DNA of 64,000 bases, from contig CANJPH010000006.1 in assembly GCA_947476145.1 (NCBI GenBank), positions 1 to 64,000 on the forward strand. The letters run 5' to 3'. The position numbers and the translations under genes are program-made. The DNA is from Bacteroidota bacterium. Lineage in GTDB: Bacteria; Bacteroidota; Bacteroidia; Chitinophagales; Chitinophagaceae. This document shows, piece after piece, positions 1-6,758 of this stretch (the stretch's first letter is position 1; each line of letters begins with the position of its first letter). Under the pieces are notes generated by a model, which saw only the letters and a list, made by a program, of their open reading frames with translations, was not told where the DNA came from and did no database searches.

Positions 1-584
1 GTTTCTAATTCTCCTTTTTTGAATTTTGATGGTGTATTCAAATCATCACCTTTCTTTGTGTAAATCAATAATATTCCCATACCCTGATTAAATGGTATTT
101 GTGATTGACCTGGTGGGAAATATTTTACAAGTGACACCTCATATGGATGAATACTAAAGAAGACACTACTCTCCACTTGTTGTTCATCAAGATATAATAA
201 TATTGAACTTTGTTCGTGGTTTCCACCATTTTGTATTCCCTTCTTGAAATTTTGTATTGAACCAACACCTCTTGTAGTTGATAATTCATACCCTTCTAAA
301 GTTCTTCTAATAGTAACATTATTTAAGATATTTTGTAGATAATCTAATATTGTTCCTCCATTATTATTGGGTGGATTATTAATCAAATCATATGTTCTTG
401 AAGTTACCATATTTGAAAATAAACCAGTAGTATATCTTTCATTAACTATCTCAATCGGTTTCTTTCTTTTTCCTAATACTTTTACTGACTTTAACTCTAT
501 TGAATTAACAATTGTATCAGATTGAGTAAAACCCAATTGGTATGAAAATATCAAACTTGAAACTATAATAATAAACCTCTTCAT
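1..584 (-). CDS. TonB-dependent receptor plug-domain protein, partial (3' end beyond the window)
   Basis: The minus-strand frame is open from an ATG at 584 to the window edge, about 194 codons, without a stop. It begins MKRFIIIVSSLIFSYQLGFTQ, a signal peptide with an AQ/TQ-type end, so the product is exported. The visible part reads like a TonB-receptor plug domain: a VKVLGKRKK segment near residues 35-43, a YLDEQQVESSVFFSI stretch and a closing GILLIYTKKGDD, which resembles the end of plug domains in Bacteroidota receptors. Whether a beta-barrel follows cannot be seen. It lies just downstream of, and on the same strand as, a small tyrosine recombinase, within AT-rich DNA that looks like a mobile element. 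The family assignment is from motif recognition only. Confidence 0.6.
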   Translation of the reverse strand, partial: MKRFIIIVSSLIFSYQLGFTQSDTIVNSIELKSVKVLGKRKKPIEIVNERYTTGLFSNMVTSRTYDLINNPPNNNGGTILDYLQNILNNVTIRRTLEGYELSTTRGVGSIQNFKKGIQNGGNHEQSSILLYLDEQQVESSVFFSIHPYEVSLVKYFPPGQSQIPFNQGMGILLIYTKKGDDLNTPSKFKKGELE

Positions 585-604
585 TATTAATTATTTTATC
601 CAAT

Positions 605-1174
605 TTACATCAACTCATCAAAACTTTGGTATATATCCTTAATTTCCTCTCTACTAATACCTAAATACCTACGTGTGATTGAAGTTGATGAATGGTTTAG
701 AATTGATGATAATTTAATTAGATATTCATCTGAATGACCATTATTCTCCCAGATAAATCTACTACCACTTTTACGAAGTGAATGAGTTGAAATGTTTTTA
801 TTTCTAATCCTTTCATCAACACCCCCCTGTTTTAATAATAGGTTAGTATGTTGTAATGTATAGTGGAACAATAAATCGTTCGTATTGGGTGTTTTTAGTT
901 CATTATAGACACTTTCTATTCGTTCCCTTAATGTTCTACCCAACGTGATTTCTCTTCGTTTTTTGGTTTTAATTTCTGATACTATTAGAGTATCCTTATC
1001 TAATACATCCTTCCATGTTATTCTACTCAAATCTGAATAACGAAGAAGGGTTTTAACTCCAAATTCAATCAATAAACCCATACGGATATTACCTACTTTT
1101 CTAAAATATCTAATCATACGATGTATTTCATCAGTAGTTAAATAATCTGATGTTTTATAAATTGTTGTATTCAT
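605..1174 (-). CDS. Minimal (catalytic-domain-only) tyrosine recombinase
   Basis: This tyrosine-type site-specific recombinase cuts and rejoins DNA through a 3'-phosphotyrosine. From the ATG at 1174 it has 189 residues. An in-frame TTG at 1201 would add nine, but it overlaps the -7 promoter element, so I prefer the ATG. Counted from that TTG, the catalytic residues are Arg54 (LLRYSDL), Lys78 or Lys80, His140 and Arg143 (HSLR), His170 (LNHSS) and the nucleophile Tyr179 (RRYLG). All are present, so it should be active. What is missing is the N-terminal core-binding domain of XerC/XerD-type enzymes. Together with the larger integrase at 2494-4092 it gives this short region two recombinases. It could act in element excision, resolution or DNA inversion; nothing here decides which. 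Confidence 0.85.
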   Translation of the reverse strand: MNTTIYKTSDYLTTDEIHRMIRYFRKVGNIRMGLLIEFGVKTLLRYSDLSRITWKDVLDKDTLIVSEIKTKKRREITLGRTLRERIESVYNELKTPNTNDLLFHYTLQHTNLLLKQGGVDERIRNKNISTHSLRKSGSRFIWENNGHSDEYLIKLSSILNHSSTSITRRYLGISREEIKDIYQSFDELM

Positions 1175-1198
1175 AAGTTCTTGATTTATAGTTGAATA

Positions 1199-1230
1199 CA
1201 AAGATATAAAAATATTCGTTAATATACAAA
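1199..1230 (-). promoter_or_regulatory. Bacteroidota-type promoter of the small recombinase
   Basis: On the minus strand TTTG (1230-1227) is followed by exactly 20 bases and then TATCTTTG (1206-1199). This matches the Bacteroides consensus TTTG, 19-21 bases, TAnnTTTG. The ATG at 1174 follows after a leader of roughly 20 bases. It is one of the best-matching promoters in the window. Confidence 0.65.
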
Positions 1231-1249
1231 TATTCTCGTAAACGAATAT
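1212..1249. promoter_or_regulatory. Inverted repeat overlapping the recombinase promoter, putative operator
   Basis: ATATTCGTT (1212-1220) and AACGAATAT (1241-1249) are perfect 9-bp inverted arms separated by 20 bp. One arm lies in the spacer between the -33 and -7 boxes and the other lies just upstream of the -33 box. A protein bound here would control the promoter, so an operator for a regulator or for the recombinase itself is likely. A recombination core site is less likely because the spacer is too long. Confidence 0.45.
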
Positions 1250-1795
1250 ATTAGAAACACTTAAATACTAACTCGTTGATTTTCAATAAGGTTGATATTC
1301 GATAATATATTAAAGGAATGTTTGGACCAGTTAGGTCCCTAGAAAGTGGTTGAAAATGATATATTTTGGGAATATGGGGTTAAAAGTGTGTTTTGGATTT
1401 TTGATTTGATATATATTGATGGTATAGTTCTCCATCATAGGGTCCAAGAACTATCACCCTTCTAATCTCAATGGGGTATTTCCATTAATAGTAGATAGGG
1501 TCAGAAGTTGGGTAGTAACCTGTAAGATTGTGATAAAATCTAAACATAACGGGTGAGGTAAAACACAAACCCCAATAATACCAAATATGATTTGAGTTGT
1601 AACCAAATGAACACAACTATTATTTCATTGAAATATGAAATGAGGATATAAAACCGATATGGGTGAATATAACAACGAACTGGTCGGTGGAAGTTCCAAA
1701 TTAAGTGTAAAAAATAAACGAAGGGGAAAGTTGTATCCATTTGTGAAACAATGAAAATTTTGAATAAAACTGAATACTTATACTAAACAACACAT
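1250..1795. other. Gene-free stretch with stem-loops, function unknown
   Basis: I see no convincing gene here. A minus-strand reading frame of 66 codons (1540-1740) is low-complexity and has no family resemblance. Several stem-loops can be drawn: GGACC/GGTCC at 1324-1338, and a nested one with arms ATAGTTCT (1424-1431) and AGAACTAT (1447-1454) that can be extended outward by GGT/ACC with a one-base bulge. The stretch may be the long leader of the AlpA-like gene at 1796, a structured RNA, or part of a transfer or attachment region. Confidence 0.3.
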
Positions 1796-2014
1796 ATGAT
1801 AACATTTGAACCACTATTAGGAATTGAAGAATTAAGTAAAGAATTAGGAGTAAACAAATACACCCTCTATAAGAAGATTAGAGAGGATAAGTTCCCAAAG
1901 GGTATAAAAGTAAACGGAAGAAGGTTATTCAAACCAGAGACCATTAAAGAATACTATAATGGATTAGGTATTGAAGTCGTAATAACAAAAATAACAGAAC
2001 CGAGTTACCTGTAG
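1796..2014 (+). CDS. AlpA/excisionase-like helix-turn-helix protein
   Basis: This 72-residue protein has a winged-helix/MerR-like DNA-binding segment. GIEELSKELGVNKYTLYKKI (about residues 9-28) is the helix-turn-helix, and GRRLFKPETIKEYY (about 41-54) is the wing and following helix, as in the HTH_17 family of excisionase and AlpA-type proteins. Such proteins act as recombination directionality factors or as activators of integrase genes. Its position between two tyrosine recombinases fits that role. The start is the first ATG of the frame. Which recombinase it serves, if either, is inference. Confidence 0.7.
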   Translation: MITFEPLLGIEELSKELGVNKYTLYKKIREDKFPKGIKVNGRRLFKPETIKEYYNGLGIEVVITKITEPSYL

Positions 2015-2117
2015 GTCAATCAAGTGAACATTCTAATTGTATATAGGACTGTTTTGATAACCGGGGACAATTTTTTTTCTAATATAAACCCTTTTTAACA
2101 CACACATTTAACACAAT

Positions 2118-2471
2118 ATGGAATTAGATAAATTCTTAAATAAAACAGATATACAATTATACAGAGGTATCCTTCATAAAATCTACAAAGACTTTGATAA
2201 TATGGAACCATCTGTATTGGGTGATTTATTAGATAAGTTAAAAGAACTACATAATGAATTAGACAAAGTAGTTCAACAAAAGAATACTCAACAGATGTAT
2301 AACACTCCTTATGTCAAAAGATTAGACCTTCTTAAAATCAAAAAAGATAAAGAAGATTTAGAGAAGATGAAGAATAAGGAAAAATTGTATAAGGAGTATG
2401 TTAAAACCGATGGTGTATTATTATCGGATATTTACAGAGAAATAAGAGACAATAAGGGAATGAAGAGTTAG
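2118..2471 (+). CDS. Hypothetical protein, charged and coiled-coil-like
   Basis: This 117-residue protein is lysine- and glutamate-rich, with two probable long helices (about residues 30-55 and 75-95) and no signal peptide or membrane segment. I do not recognise a family. It follows the AlpA-like gene on the same strand after a 103-bp gap and converges with the integrase on the other strand. The mobile-element setting suggests an accessory element gene, but no function can be given. Confidence 0.5.
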   Translation: MELDKFLNKTDIQLYRGILHKIYKDFDNMEPSVLGDLLDKLKELHNELDKVVQQKNTQQMYNTPYVKRLDLLKIKKDKEDLEKMKNKEKLYKEYVKTDGVLLSDIYREIRDNKGMKS

Positions 2472-2493
2472 TATATTATTATAAATTACCATA

Positions 2494-4092
2494 TTATATC
2501 AACTCTTTCATCTTTTCCTCATAAACTTTCTTTGTAATCAACTTCTTTGTATACAAATCTCTCAATTCAATCAACTTCTCTTCTTTGGTCATTTCTTTCA
2601 CTTCTTCCTTTTTCTTTGTTCCAAGGAAATCAAACATCCCTCCTAATTTCTTATTATCACTACCTACATACCTACTTGTCATTTCCAATCCAGAATGTCC
2701 TAATTGTTTACTCATTGACATTGGGTCAATTCCACCATGAACACCAATAGAAGAGTGTGTTCTTCTTCCCATATGAAAACTTACAATTGAATGTAAAAAT
2801 ACTTTTTCTTCTGTTGAAGTTTCACCACTCATACTAACTACCTCTACCCTTCTTTTCAATCCTATGATTTTGAATATCTCCTTAATGTGAACATTTCCTT
2901 TGGTATTGTATTGTCTCCTCGTTCTTTCATCCTCTTTACATGGAAGTGGGAATACATATTGAAACGAACTCTTATTCTTCACATACTTCATCCATATGTA
3001 ACTTGATAAATCATTTTCTTGTATCTGAACCTTTGATTTTGTTTTTAACTGAATGGGTGTAAATTTCTTTGTATCATAATCATAGTTTATCCCTTTTATA
3101 GTTACCAAATTACTCCATCTTAATCCAGTAGATATACCAAATAGGAACATATCTAATAGAACTTCGTAAGTAGTGAAATTTTGATACCTCCCAGTTGAAA
3201 TATCACCTGTTATTTTCCCATTTTTATCCATTTTAGTTTTTCTCAACTCCTCACTAATAATATAATCTCTTTCCTTCCAATTTTTATAGTGAACTTTTAA
3301 TTTGGAATTTACCTTACCGGTTTTAGTTAGATAACTAAACTCTCTATATTTGAATAATATAGTTACTTCATCCTCTGTTAGTGAATTAACACTTTTATAA
3401 TTGGTTGAAAGAGTAACCTTATAGGAAGTATCTCCTCCTTTAGTATAGTTATTCTTTTGAGACCATCTAACAAACTGACGGAACTGGGAAATGATTTTAG
3501 AGATGGTAACATTACTTAAATTCAACCCAATAAGGTAGTTTTGTAACTTATCATAGAACTCATCCAATACCTCATAGAAATCCAAAGTATCATTGTAAGT
3601 ATCCTTAATGAACCTCTTTATATGTTCAAATCTTGATTTAACTGATTTGGAGTAAGGAGTTCCTTCACCATTTGTATCCAATTTATACTTACTAATTGAG
3701 TTTGACTTAACATGTTCCAAATACTTATTTATAACATATGATACTGGAAATGAGGTAGATTGAGTAGGTATCTTACTCTCAAAGAATTTTTCCTTTTCCA
3801 ATTTCTTAAACTGATTTTTAACCATCTCACAAGAAGGTTCTACTCCTTCCGAATTCAGTTTGTAGAGTATTTGGTTAATCTGTTCCTTAAACCCCCTTAA
3901 AACCTCGTTTTTCCTCAAATATTCGATATCTGTTCTCTTTATTGGACTATCACTCTTCCCATTCCCAAAATCCGATTTTTTAACCTTTATAGAGGGTGAC
4001 AAATCAATTTGTTTACTTTTGAATTTATACTTCAAAATCACATAACAATCCTTCGTTGATTTATTGGGTTTAACCACATAATATAACCTCAT
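2494..4092 (-). CDS. Full-length tyrosine integrase with SHOCT-like C-terminal tail
   Basis: This is a Bacteroidota-type tyrosine integrase of 532 residues from the ATG at 4092. A GTG at 4140 would give 548 but lies inside an inverted-repeat cluster, so the ATG is preferred. Domain order (numbered from the GTG): an arm-type DNA-binding domain at about 17-90, a SAM-like core-binding domain at about 125-245, and a catalytic domain at about 255-505. The catalytic residues visible are Arg in STGLRWSNL, Lys in QLKTKSK, His and Arg in FHMGRR, His in LGHSG and Tyr in SRYVG. After these comes a charged linker and a final segment (EKLIELRDLYTKKLITKKVY and onward) that resembles a SHOCT domain. It probably integrates the element whose right end lies near 4200. 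Confidence 0.88.
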   Translation of the reverse strand: MRLYYVVKPNKSTKDCYVILKYKFKSKQIDLSPSIKVKKSDFGNGKSDSPIKRTDIEYLRKNEVLRGFKEQINQILYKLNSEGVEPSCEMVKNQFKKLEKEKFFESKIPTQSTSFPVSYVINKYLEHVKSNSISKYKLDTNGEGTPYSKSVKSRFEHIKRFIKDTYNDTLDFYEVLDEFYDKLQNYLIGLNLSNVTISKIISQFRQFVRWSQKNNYTKGGDTSYKVTLSTNYKSVNSLTEDEVTILFKYREFSYLTKTGKVNSKLKVHYKNWKERDYIISEELRKTKMDKNGKITGDISTGRYQNFTTYEVLLDMFLFGISTGLRWSNLVTIKGINYDYDTKKFTPIQLKTKSKVQIQENDLSSYIWMKYVKNKSSFQYVFPLPCKEDERTRRQYNTKGNVHIKEIFKIIGLKRRVEVVSMSGETSTEEKVFLHSIVSFHMGRRTHSSIGVHGGIDPMSMSKQLGHSGLEMTSRYVGSDNKKLGGMFDFLGTKKKEEVKEMTKEEKLIELRDLYTKKLITKKVYEEKMKELI

Positions 4093-4103
4093 ACTTATCC
4101 TAT

Positions 4104-4154
4104 TTGGTGAAATTTCCACCAATATAAGGAAAATTTCCACTATTCTGGTGGAAA
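4104..4154. promoter_or_regulatory. Inverted-repeat cluster upstream of the integrase, putative att core or operator
   Basis: Two inverted pairs, each with a 7-bp spacer, lie side by side. One is TTGGTG (4104-4109) with CACCAA (4117-4122). The other is TTTCCAC (4134-4140) with GTGGAAA (4148-4154). TTTCCAC also occurs at 4113-4119. Spacers of 6-8 bp between inverted arms are typical of tyrosine-recombinase core sites. The position between the integrase start and the presumed element boundary fits an attachment site, an integrase autoregulatory operator, or both. Confidence 0.4.
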
Positions 4155-4251
4155 AATTCCCCTTTTTTACATATTAATTTACATAACTACTTCTATATCA
4201 ATCTATTGCCGGCATGGGTTGGATACAGGTCAGGCAACCAAAGAAAAAAGA

Positions 4252-4278
4252 AGCCGCAACGTAAGTTGCGGTTTTTTT
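4252..4278 (+). terminator. Rho-independent terminator, plus strand
   Basis: The 7-bp arms CCGCAAC (4254-4260) and GTTGCGG (4265-4271) enclose the loop gtaa and are followed by seven T residues. It faces a plus-strand transcript coming from the left. No complete plus-strand gene lies immediately upstream; only a short coding-like tail (about 4199-4264) ends at the TAA in the loop. Confidence 0.7.
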
Positions 4279-4292
4279 ATTGGGCGAATGGC

Positions 4293-4404
4293 GAGATCAA
4301 GCATAGAGCGAAGCGATACGAGACAGCGTAAAGACAAATGCGAGCTTGCTCGAAATTTGGATTGCAGCTGTCTCGTAGAAGTTGCAATGCAACTTGCTTG
4401 AATC
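4293..4404. repeat. REP-like palindromic cluster
   Basis: Nested inverted repeats form a roughly 110-bp foldable element. The outer arms are GATCAAGC (4295-4302) and GCTTGAATC (4396-4404, imperfect). The main arms TACGAGACAGC (4317-4327) and GCTGTCTCGTA (4367-4377) are perfect over 11 bp. Inside is CGAG/CTCG with a four-base loop (4341-4352), and beside it the near-perfect palindrome AAGTTGCAATGCAACTT (4379-4395). It contains no gene and is more GC-rich than its surroundings. It resembles extragenic palindromic elements or a small non-autonomous element. Confidence 0.5.
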
Positions 4405-4424
4405 GAGCTATGAGAACAATAAAA

Positions 4425-4474
4425 AAGCCTTAGTGGGAAGTTCGCAGAACTTACTACTAAGGCTTACTTTTTTT
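4425..4474 (+). terminator. Strong stem-loop, probable terminator
   Basis: AAGCCTTAGT (4425-4434) pairs perfectly with ACTAAGGCTT (4456-4465). An inner stem AAGTTC/GAACTT closes a three-base loop (4438-4452). ACTTTTTTT follows on the plus strand, and an A-tract precedes it, so it could also work for minus-strand transcripts arriving from 4618-6248. Confidence 0.65.
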
Positions 4475-4606
4475 ATGCTGGGATTTTCCAAATAAAAAGG
4501 ATGGCCGAGCAAAGCGAGGACAATCCGTTTTATGCTGGGATTTTCCAAATAAAAAGGATGGCCGAGCAAAGCGAGGACAATCCGTTTTATGCTGGGATTT
4601 TCCAAA
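4471..4606. repeat. 57-bp tandem repeat, about 2.3 copies
   Basis: The word atgctgggattttcc recurs at 4475, 4532 and 4589, a constant period of 57 bp, and the first two units are identical over their whole length. The third is cut short after about 19 bp. A minus-strand frame (4408-4605) stays open only because 57 is divisible by three; it repeats the same 19 residues and is not a gene. The repeats lie directly after the 3' end of the gene at 4618-5121. Confidence 0.9.
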
Positions 4607-4617
4607 ATGTGAAAACC

Positions 4618-5121
4618 TTAACTACAAGAAGTACAAGCTGAATTACACAAATATTTTGACTCTATCCAGAACTTTTTATTCAACTTCTTGTAAAACACAA
4701 AGTACATGTCTTTATTGTAGTCCAACACATTAACAAATACTTCTGATATCTTAAGTCTTTCTACAGGACCAGATTTATTGCTTGTAGTATATAAAGGAAT
4801 TGCATTCTTTGCATAATTAGAAATTACGGTACCTAACACGCTGTAATGAATATAACCAGGATTATTTAGTGTAATCGCATCATCCATTTCACAACTAACG
4901 TATGATTTAACCAAGAAGTAATTTCCTTCTTTGCCAATAATTTGAACCTCAAAATCAGTTTCTCTCCCATCAATAGTTGTAAGGATATCACCGCCTGGTT
5001 TTGCTCTTACATTGGTAGGAGCTTTCATGTCTGGATCCCTAAGAATCAAAGTAATGGACTGAGCATATCCCGAAAATGAGATAAAAAAACAAAATGCAAT
5101 TGTGTAAAATATTTTTTTCAT
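4618..5121 (-). CDS. Secreted hypothetical protein with SH3-like segment
   Basis: From the ATG at 5121 this protein has 167 residues and starts with a clear signal peptide (MKKIFYTIAFCFFISFSGYAQ). An upstream in-frame ATG at 5154 would place 11 residues before that signal and is unlikely. After the signal the segment APTNVRAKPGGDILTTI resembles the first strand of bacterial SH3 domains, which often bind cell-wall or surface ligands. The C-terminus carries four cysteines (CEMDD earlier, then CNSACTSC), perhaps forming disulfides in the periplasm. It is last in a run of three secreted unknowns on the minus strand. Confidence 0.6.
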   Translation of the reverse strand: MKKIFYTIAFCFFISFSGYAQSITLILRDPDMKAPTNVRAKPGGDILTTIDGRETDFEVQIIGKEGNYFLVKSYVSCEMDDAITLNNPGYIHYSVLGTVISNYAKNAIPLYTTSNKSGPVERLKISEVFVNVLDYNKDMYFVFYKKLNKKFWIESKYLCNSACTSCS

Positions 5122-5157
5122 AATAATTAATTTAATTAAAAAAACCTGAGGCATCTC

Positions 5158-5544
5158 CTAATTCTTCCCCTTGCCAATCACTTTTAGCACCACTGGATAA
5201 GATTTATTTTTAACCATAGAAAACCAATTACCCGAAATGGTTTGTCCTACATTTTTATTCCAAGCCCCATTGAATATAAAATATCCAACTTCTTTCCCAT
5301 TTACACTCTCCACAATGCTTCCATCACTAGCACCACACAAATCAATTTTACCTTTATTTTTAGTGTAATAATACTCACCTAGCGTAAAGCAACTAGTTGC
5401 CCCGCCATAAGGGATACCCAATTTCATTCTAATCTCATACTTTCCCACAAAACCACTAAAAATAGTTTCGTTTGTTAGCATCATTTGTGCATTTACAATA
5501 TGGAAACAGAAAACGGAGATTGCAATTAATAAGAACTTTTTCAT
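5158..5544 (-). CDS. Secreted hypothetical protein
   Basis: This 128-residue protein has a signal peptide (MKKFLLIAISVFCFHIVNAQ) and a mature part of about 108 residues with two cysteines (ATSCFTLGEYYY and IDLCGASDG). The sequence looks beta-rich: short alternating segments with GKYEIRMKLGIPYGG and a closing NWFSMVKNKSYPVVLKV. I do not recognise the family. It sits between two other secreted unknown genes on the same strand with gaps of only 36 and 17 bp, so the three may be co-transcribed. Confidence 0.6.
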   Translation of the reverse strand: MKKFLLIAISVFCFHIVNAQMMLTNETIFSGFVGKYEIRMKLGIPYGGATSCFTLGEYYYTKNKGKIDLCGASDGSIVESVNGKEVGYFIFNGAWNKNVGQTISGNWFSMVKNKSYPVVLKVIGKGKN

Positions 5545-5561
5545 TTACTAATAATTATGGA

Positions 5562-6248
5562 TTAATAATAAATGATCCTTCTTTCTTTGCCTCTTTCTTG
5601 CTTACTCGCTTTAGAAAAAATTCGCTTTATCCAGTTTCCTTGAGGATCAACTGTCTCTTTATTTGTAACATCTTCGTCATCATAGTCAAAATAATCATAA
5701 AGTCTATCTTCATTATCATTTTGATAGCTATAATCACTATCTGAATCTGACCCATCACTATTGATAGCTTGCGAAGAAGTGTATTCCCCGTTAGTGTATG
5801 AATATCTATACCCATTATAAAATGAACCATCATTACCATTATACTTTATACCTTGAATCACATTTCCAGCTTCATCAAACTTATACTTCGTTTTATACTT
5901 AAGTGACTTTTGACTTCTATAATTATACTGACTAAATTCATTCACTTCTTTAATTTGTCCTTTATCATTACTTACATATTCAAATGTTGCGATTTCAGAG
6001 GTATCTCTTGAAGCTCTATCCCCTCTTACTATATATTTTTTTGCTAACAACCCGTTTTCATTAAAGTGCATGCATTTTCTACCTAAGAAATTCCCCACTT
6101 CAATTTCTCCGAATTTCTCTACATATTCAAACACCGATTCTTCAACAAATTTTACACTACCTTTTAATTCATAACCAGAGGAATTAAACTGCGCAAAAGA
6201 GATTGTTGCACATACTAAAAATGCAACTGCGAATATTAGCTTTTTCAT
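5562..6248 (-). CDS. Secreted hypothetical protein with YD-like repeats and acidic tract
   Basis: This 228-residue protein begins with a signal peptide (MKKLIFAVAFLVCATISFAQ). The middle has segments of the type FDEAGNVIQGIKYNG and FNENGLLAKKYIV, resembling the YD/RHS-like repeats seen in many secreted Bacteroidota proteins. A strongly acidic, serine- and aspartate-rich tract spans about residues 163-195. The end, DPQGNWIKRIF, is again repeat-like. No enzymatic motif is visible. It is the first gene of the secreted three-gene run and has its own likely promoter at 6265-6272. Confidence 0.6.
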   Translation of the reverse strand: MKKLIFAVAFLVCATISFAQFNSSGYELKGSVKFVEESVFEYVEKFGEIEVGNFLGRKCMHFNENGLLAKKYIVRGDRASRDTSEIATFEYVSNDKGQIKEVNEFSQYNYRSQKSLKYKTKYKFDEAGNVIQGIKYNGNDGSFYNGYRYSYTNGEYTSSQAINSDGSDSDSDYSYQNDNEDRLYDYFDYDDEDVTNKETVDPQGNWIKRIFSKASKQERGKERRIIYY

Positions 6249-6264
6249 ATAAATTAATTTGCAC

Positions 6265-6272
6265 CAAATATA
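6265..6272 (-). promoter_or_regulatory. -7 element TATATTTG before the secreted gene cluster
   Basis: On the minus strand TATATTTG matches TAnnTTTG and lies 17 bases ahead of the ATG at 6248. No TTTG is found at the ideal -33 distance, so support is from the -7 box and its position only. Confidence 0.35.
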
Positions 6273-6331
6273 TTAATTATTTTATATCAAAAGAAAAAAT
6301 AATGTAATTAAGACCCTTTATCTACAAACTG

Positions 6332-6742
6332 CTATTCTTCGCAATCTACAATAGTACCATAGTCTACTAATAGTTCCTCGCCTGAGGTAATATCTCTGAT
6401 GGCTTCGAAAAATTCACCCTCATTAATTGAAATTACATTGGGGGCGTCTGAATGGTTTAAATAAATAACTAAATCCACCAACTTAAACCCATAATCGGGC
6501 ACATAATAATGACCCTCATCAAATAAACAGTGGTTCTCCACTAAGTCTCTTGAATGCTTTGGCAAAGCCTCCACTTCGGCAATGGTTAACTTAATCCATT
6601 CCCCTACTCCTTGTGAAAATAGATTGCGTGTTCCTTTTGGAATATCTCTTATGGCAAATACTCCAATACCATGCAAAGGAGATGGTTTAATCATCACATA
6701 AGTATCTTGCTGTAAATCTTTTAAGAGGGCTTCCTTTGTCAT
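6332..6742 (-). CDS. SET-domain protein
   Basis: This 136-residue protein is a compact SET domain, the fold of lysine methyltransferases. It shows HGIGVFAIRDIPKGT (about residues 24-38, the opening strand), YLNHSDAPNV (about 93-102, the NHS motif that contacts S-adenosylmethionine) and GEELLVDYG (about 120-128, with the catalytic tyrosine region). Only the SET core is present, without pre-SET or post-SET cysteines, as is usual for short bacterial versions. It follows rmlD by 16 bp on the same strand and is the last gene of the nucleotide-sugar operon; a link to sugar metabolism is not known. The substrate is unknown. Confidence 0.8.
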   Translation of the reverse strand: MTKEALLKDLQQDTYVMIKPSPLHGIGVFAIRDIPKGTRNLFSQGVGEWIKLTIAEVEALPKHSRDLVENHCLFDEGHYYVPDYGFKLVDLVIYLNHSDAPNVISINEGEFFEAIRDITSGEELLVDYGTIVDCEE

Positions 6743-6758
6743 GTATAACTTAGTCGCA

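Noticed and set aside
1540..1740. 66-residue minus-strand frame in the element gap
   Set aside because: Low-complexity hydrophobic sequence, no promoter or family resemblance; more likely noncoding.
4200..4245. tRNA 3' end as integration site
   Set aside because: I looked for a T-arm and acceptor stem on both strands and found none; no tRNA gene was found elsewhere in the window by eye either.
4219..4401. 60-residue plus-strand frame
   Set aside because: It covers a terminator and nested palindromes and has no protein-like composition.
4408..4605. 65-residue protein with a repeated 19-residue unit
   Set aside because: It is the translation of the tandem repeat; the frame stays open only because the period is a multiple of three, and it runs through a terminator hairpin.
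4471..4606. CRISPR-like repeat array
   Set aside because: The repeats are directly adjacent 57-bp units without distinct spacers, there are only 2.3 copies, and no cas gene is present.
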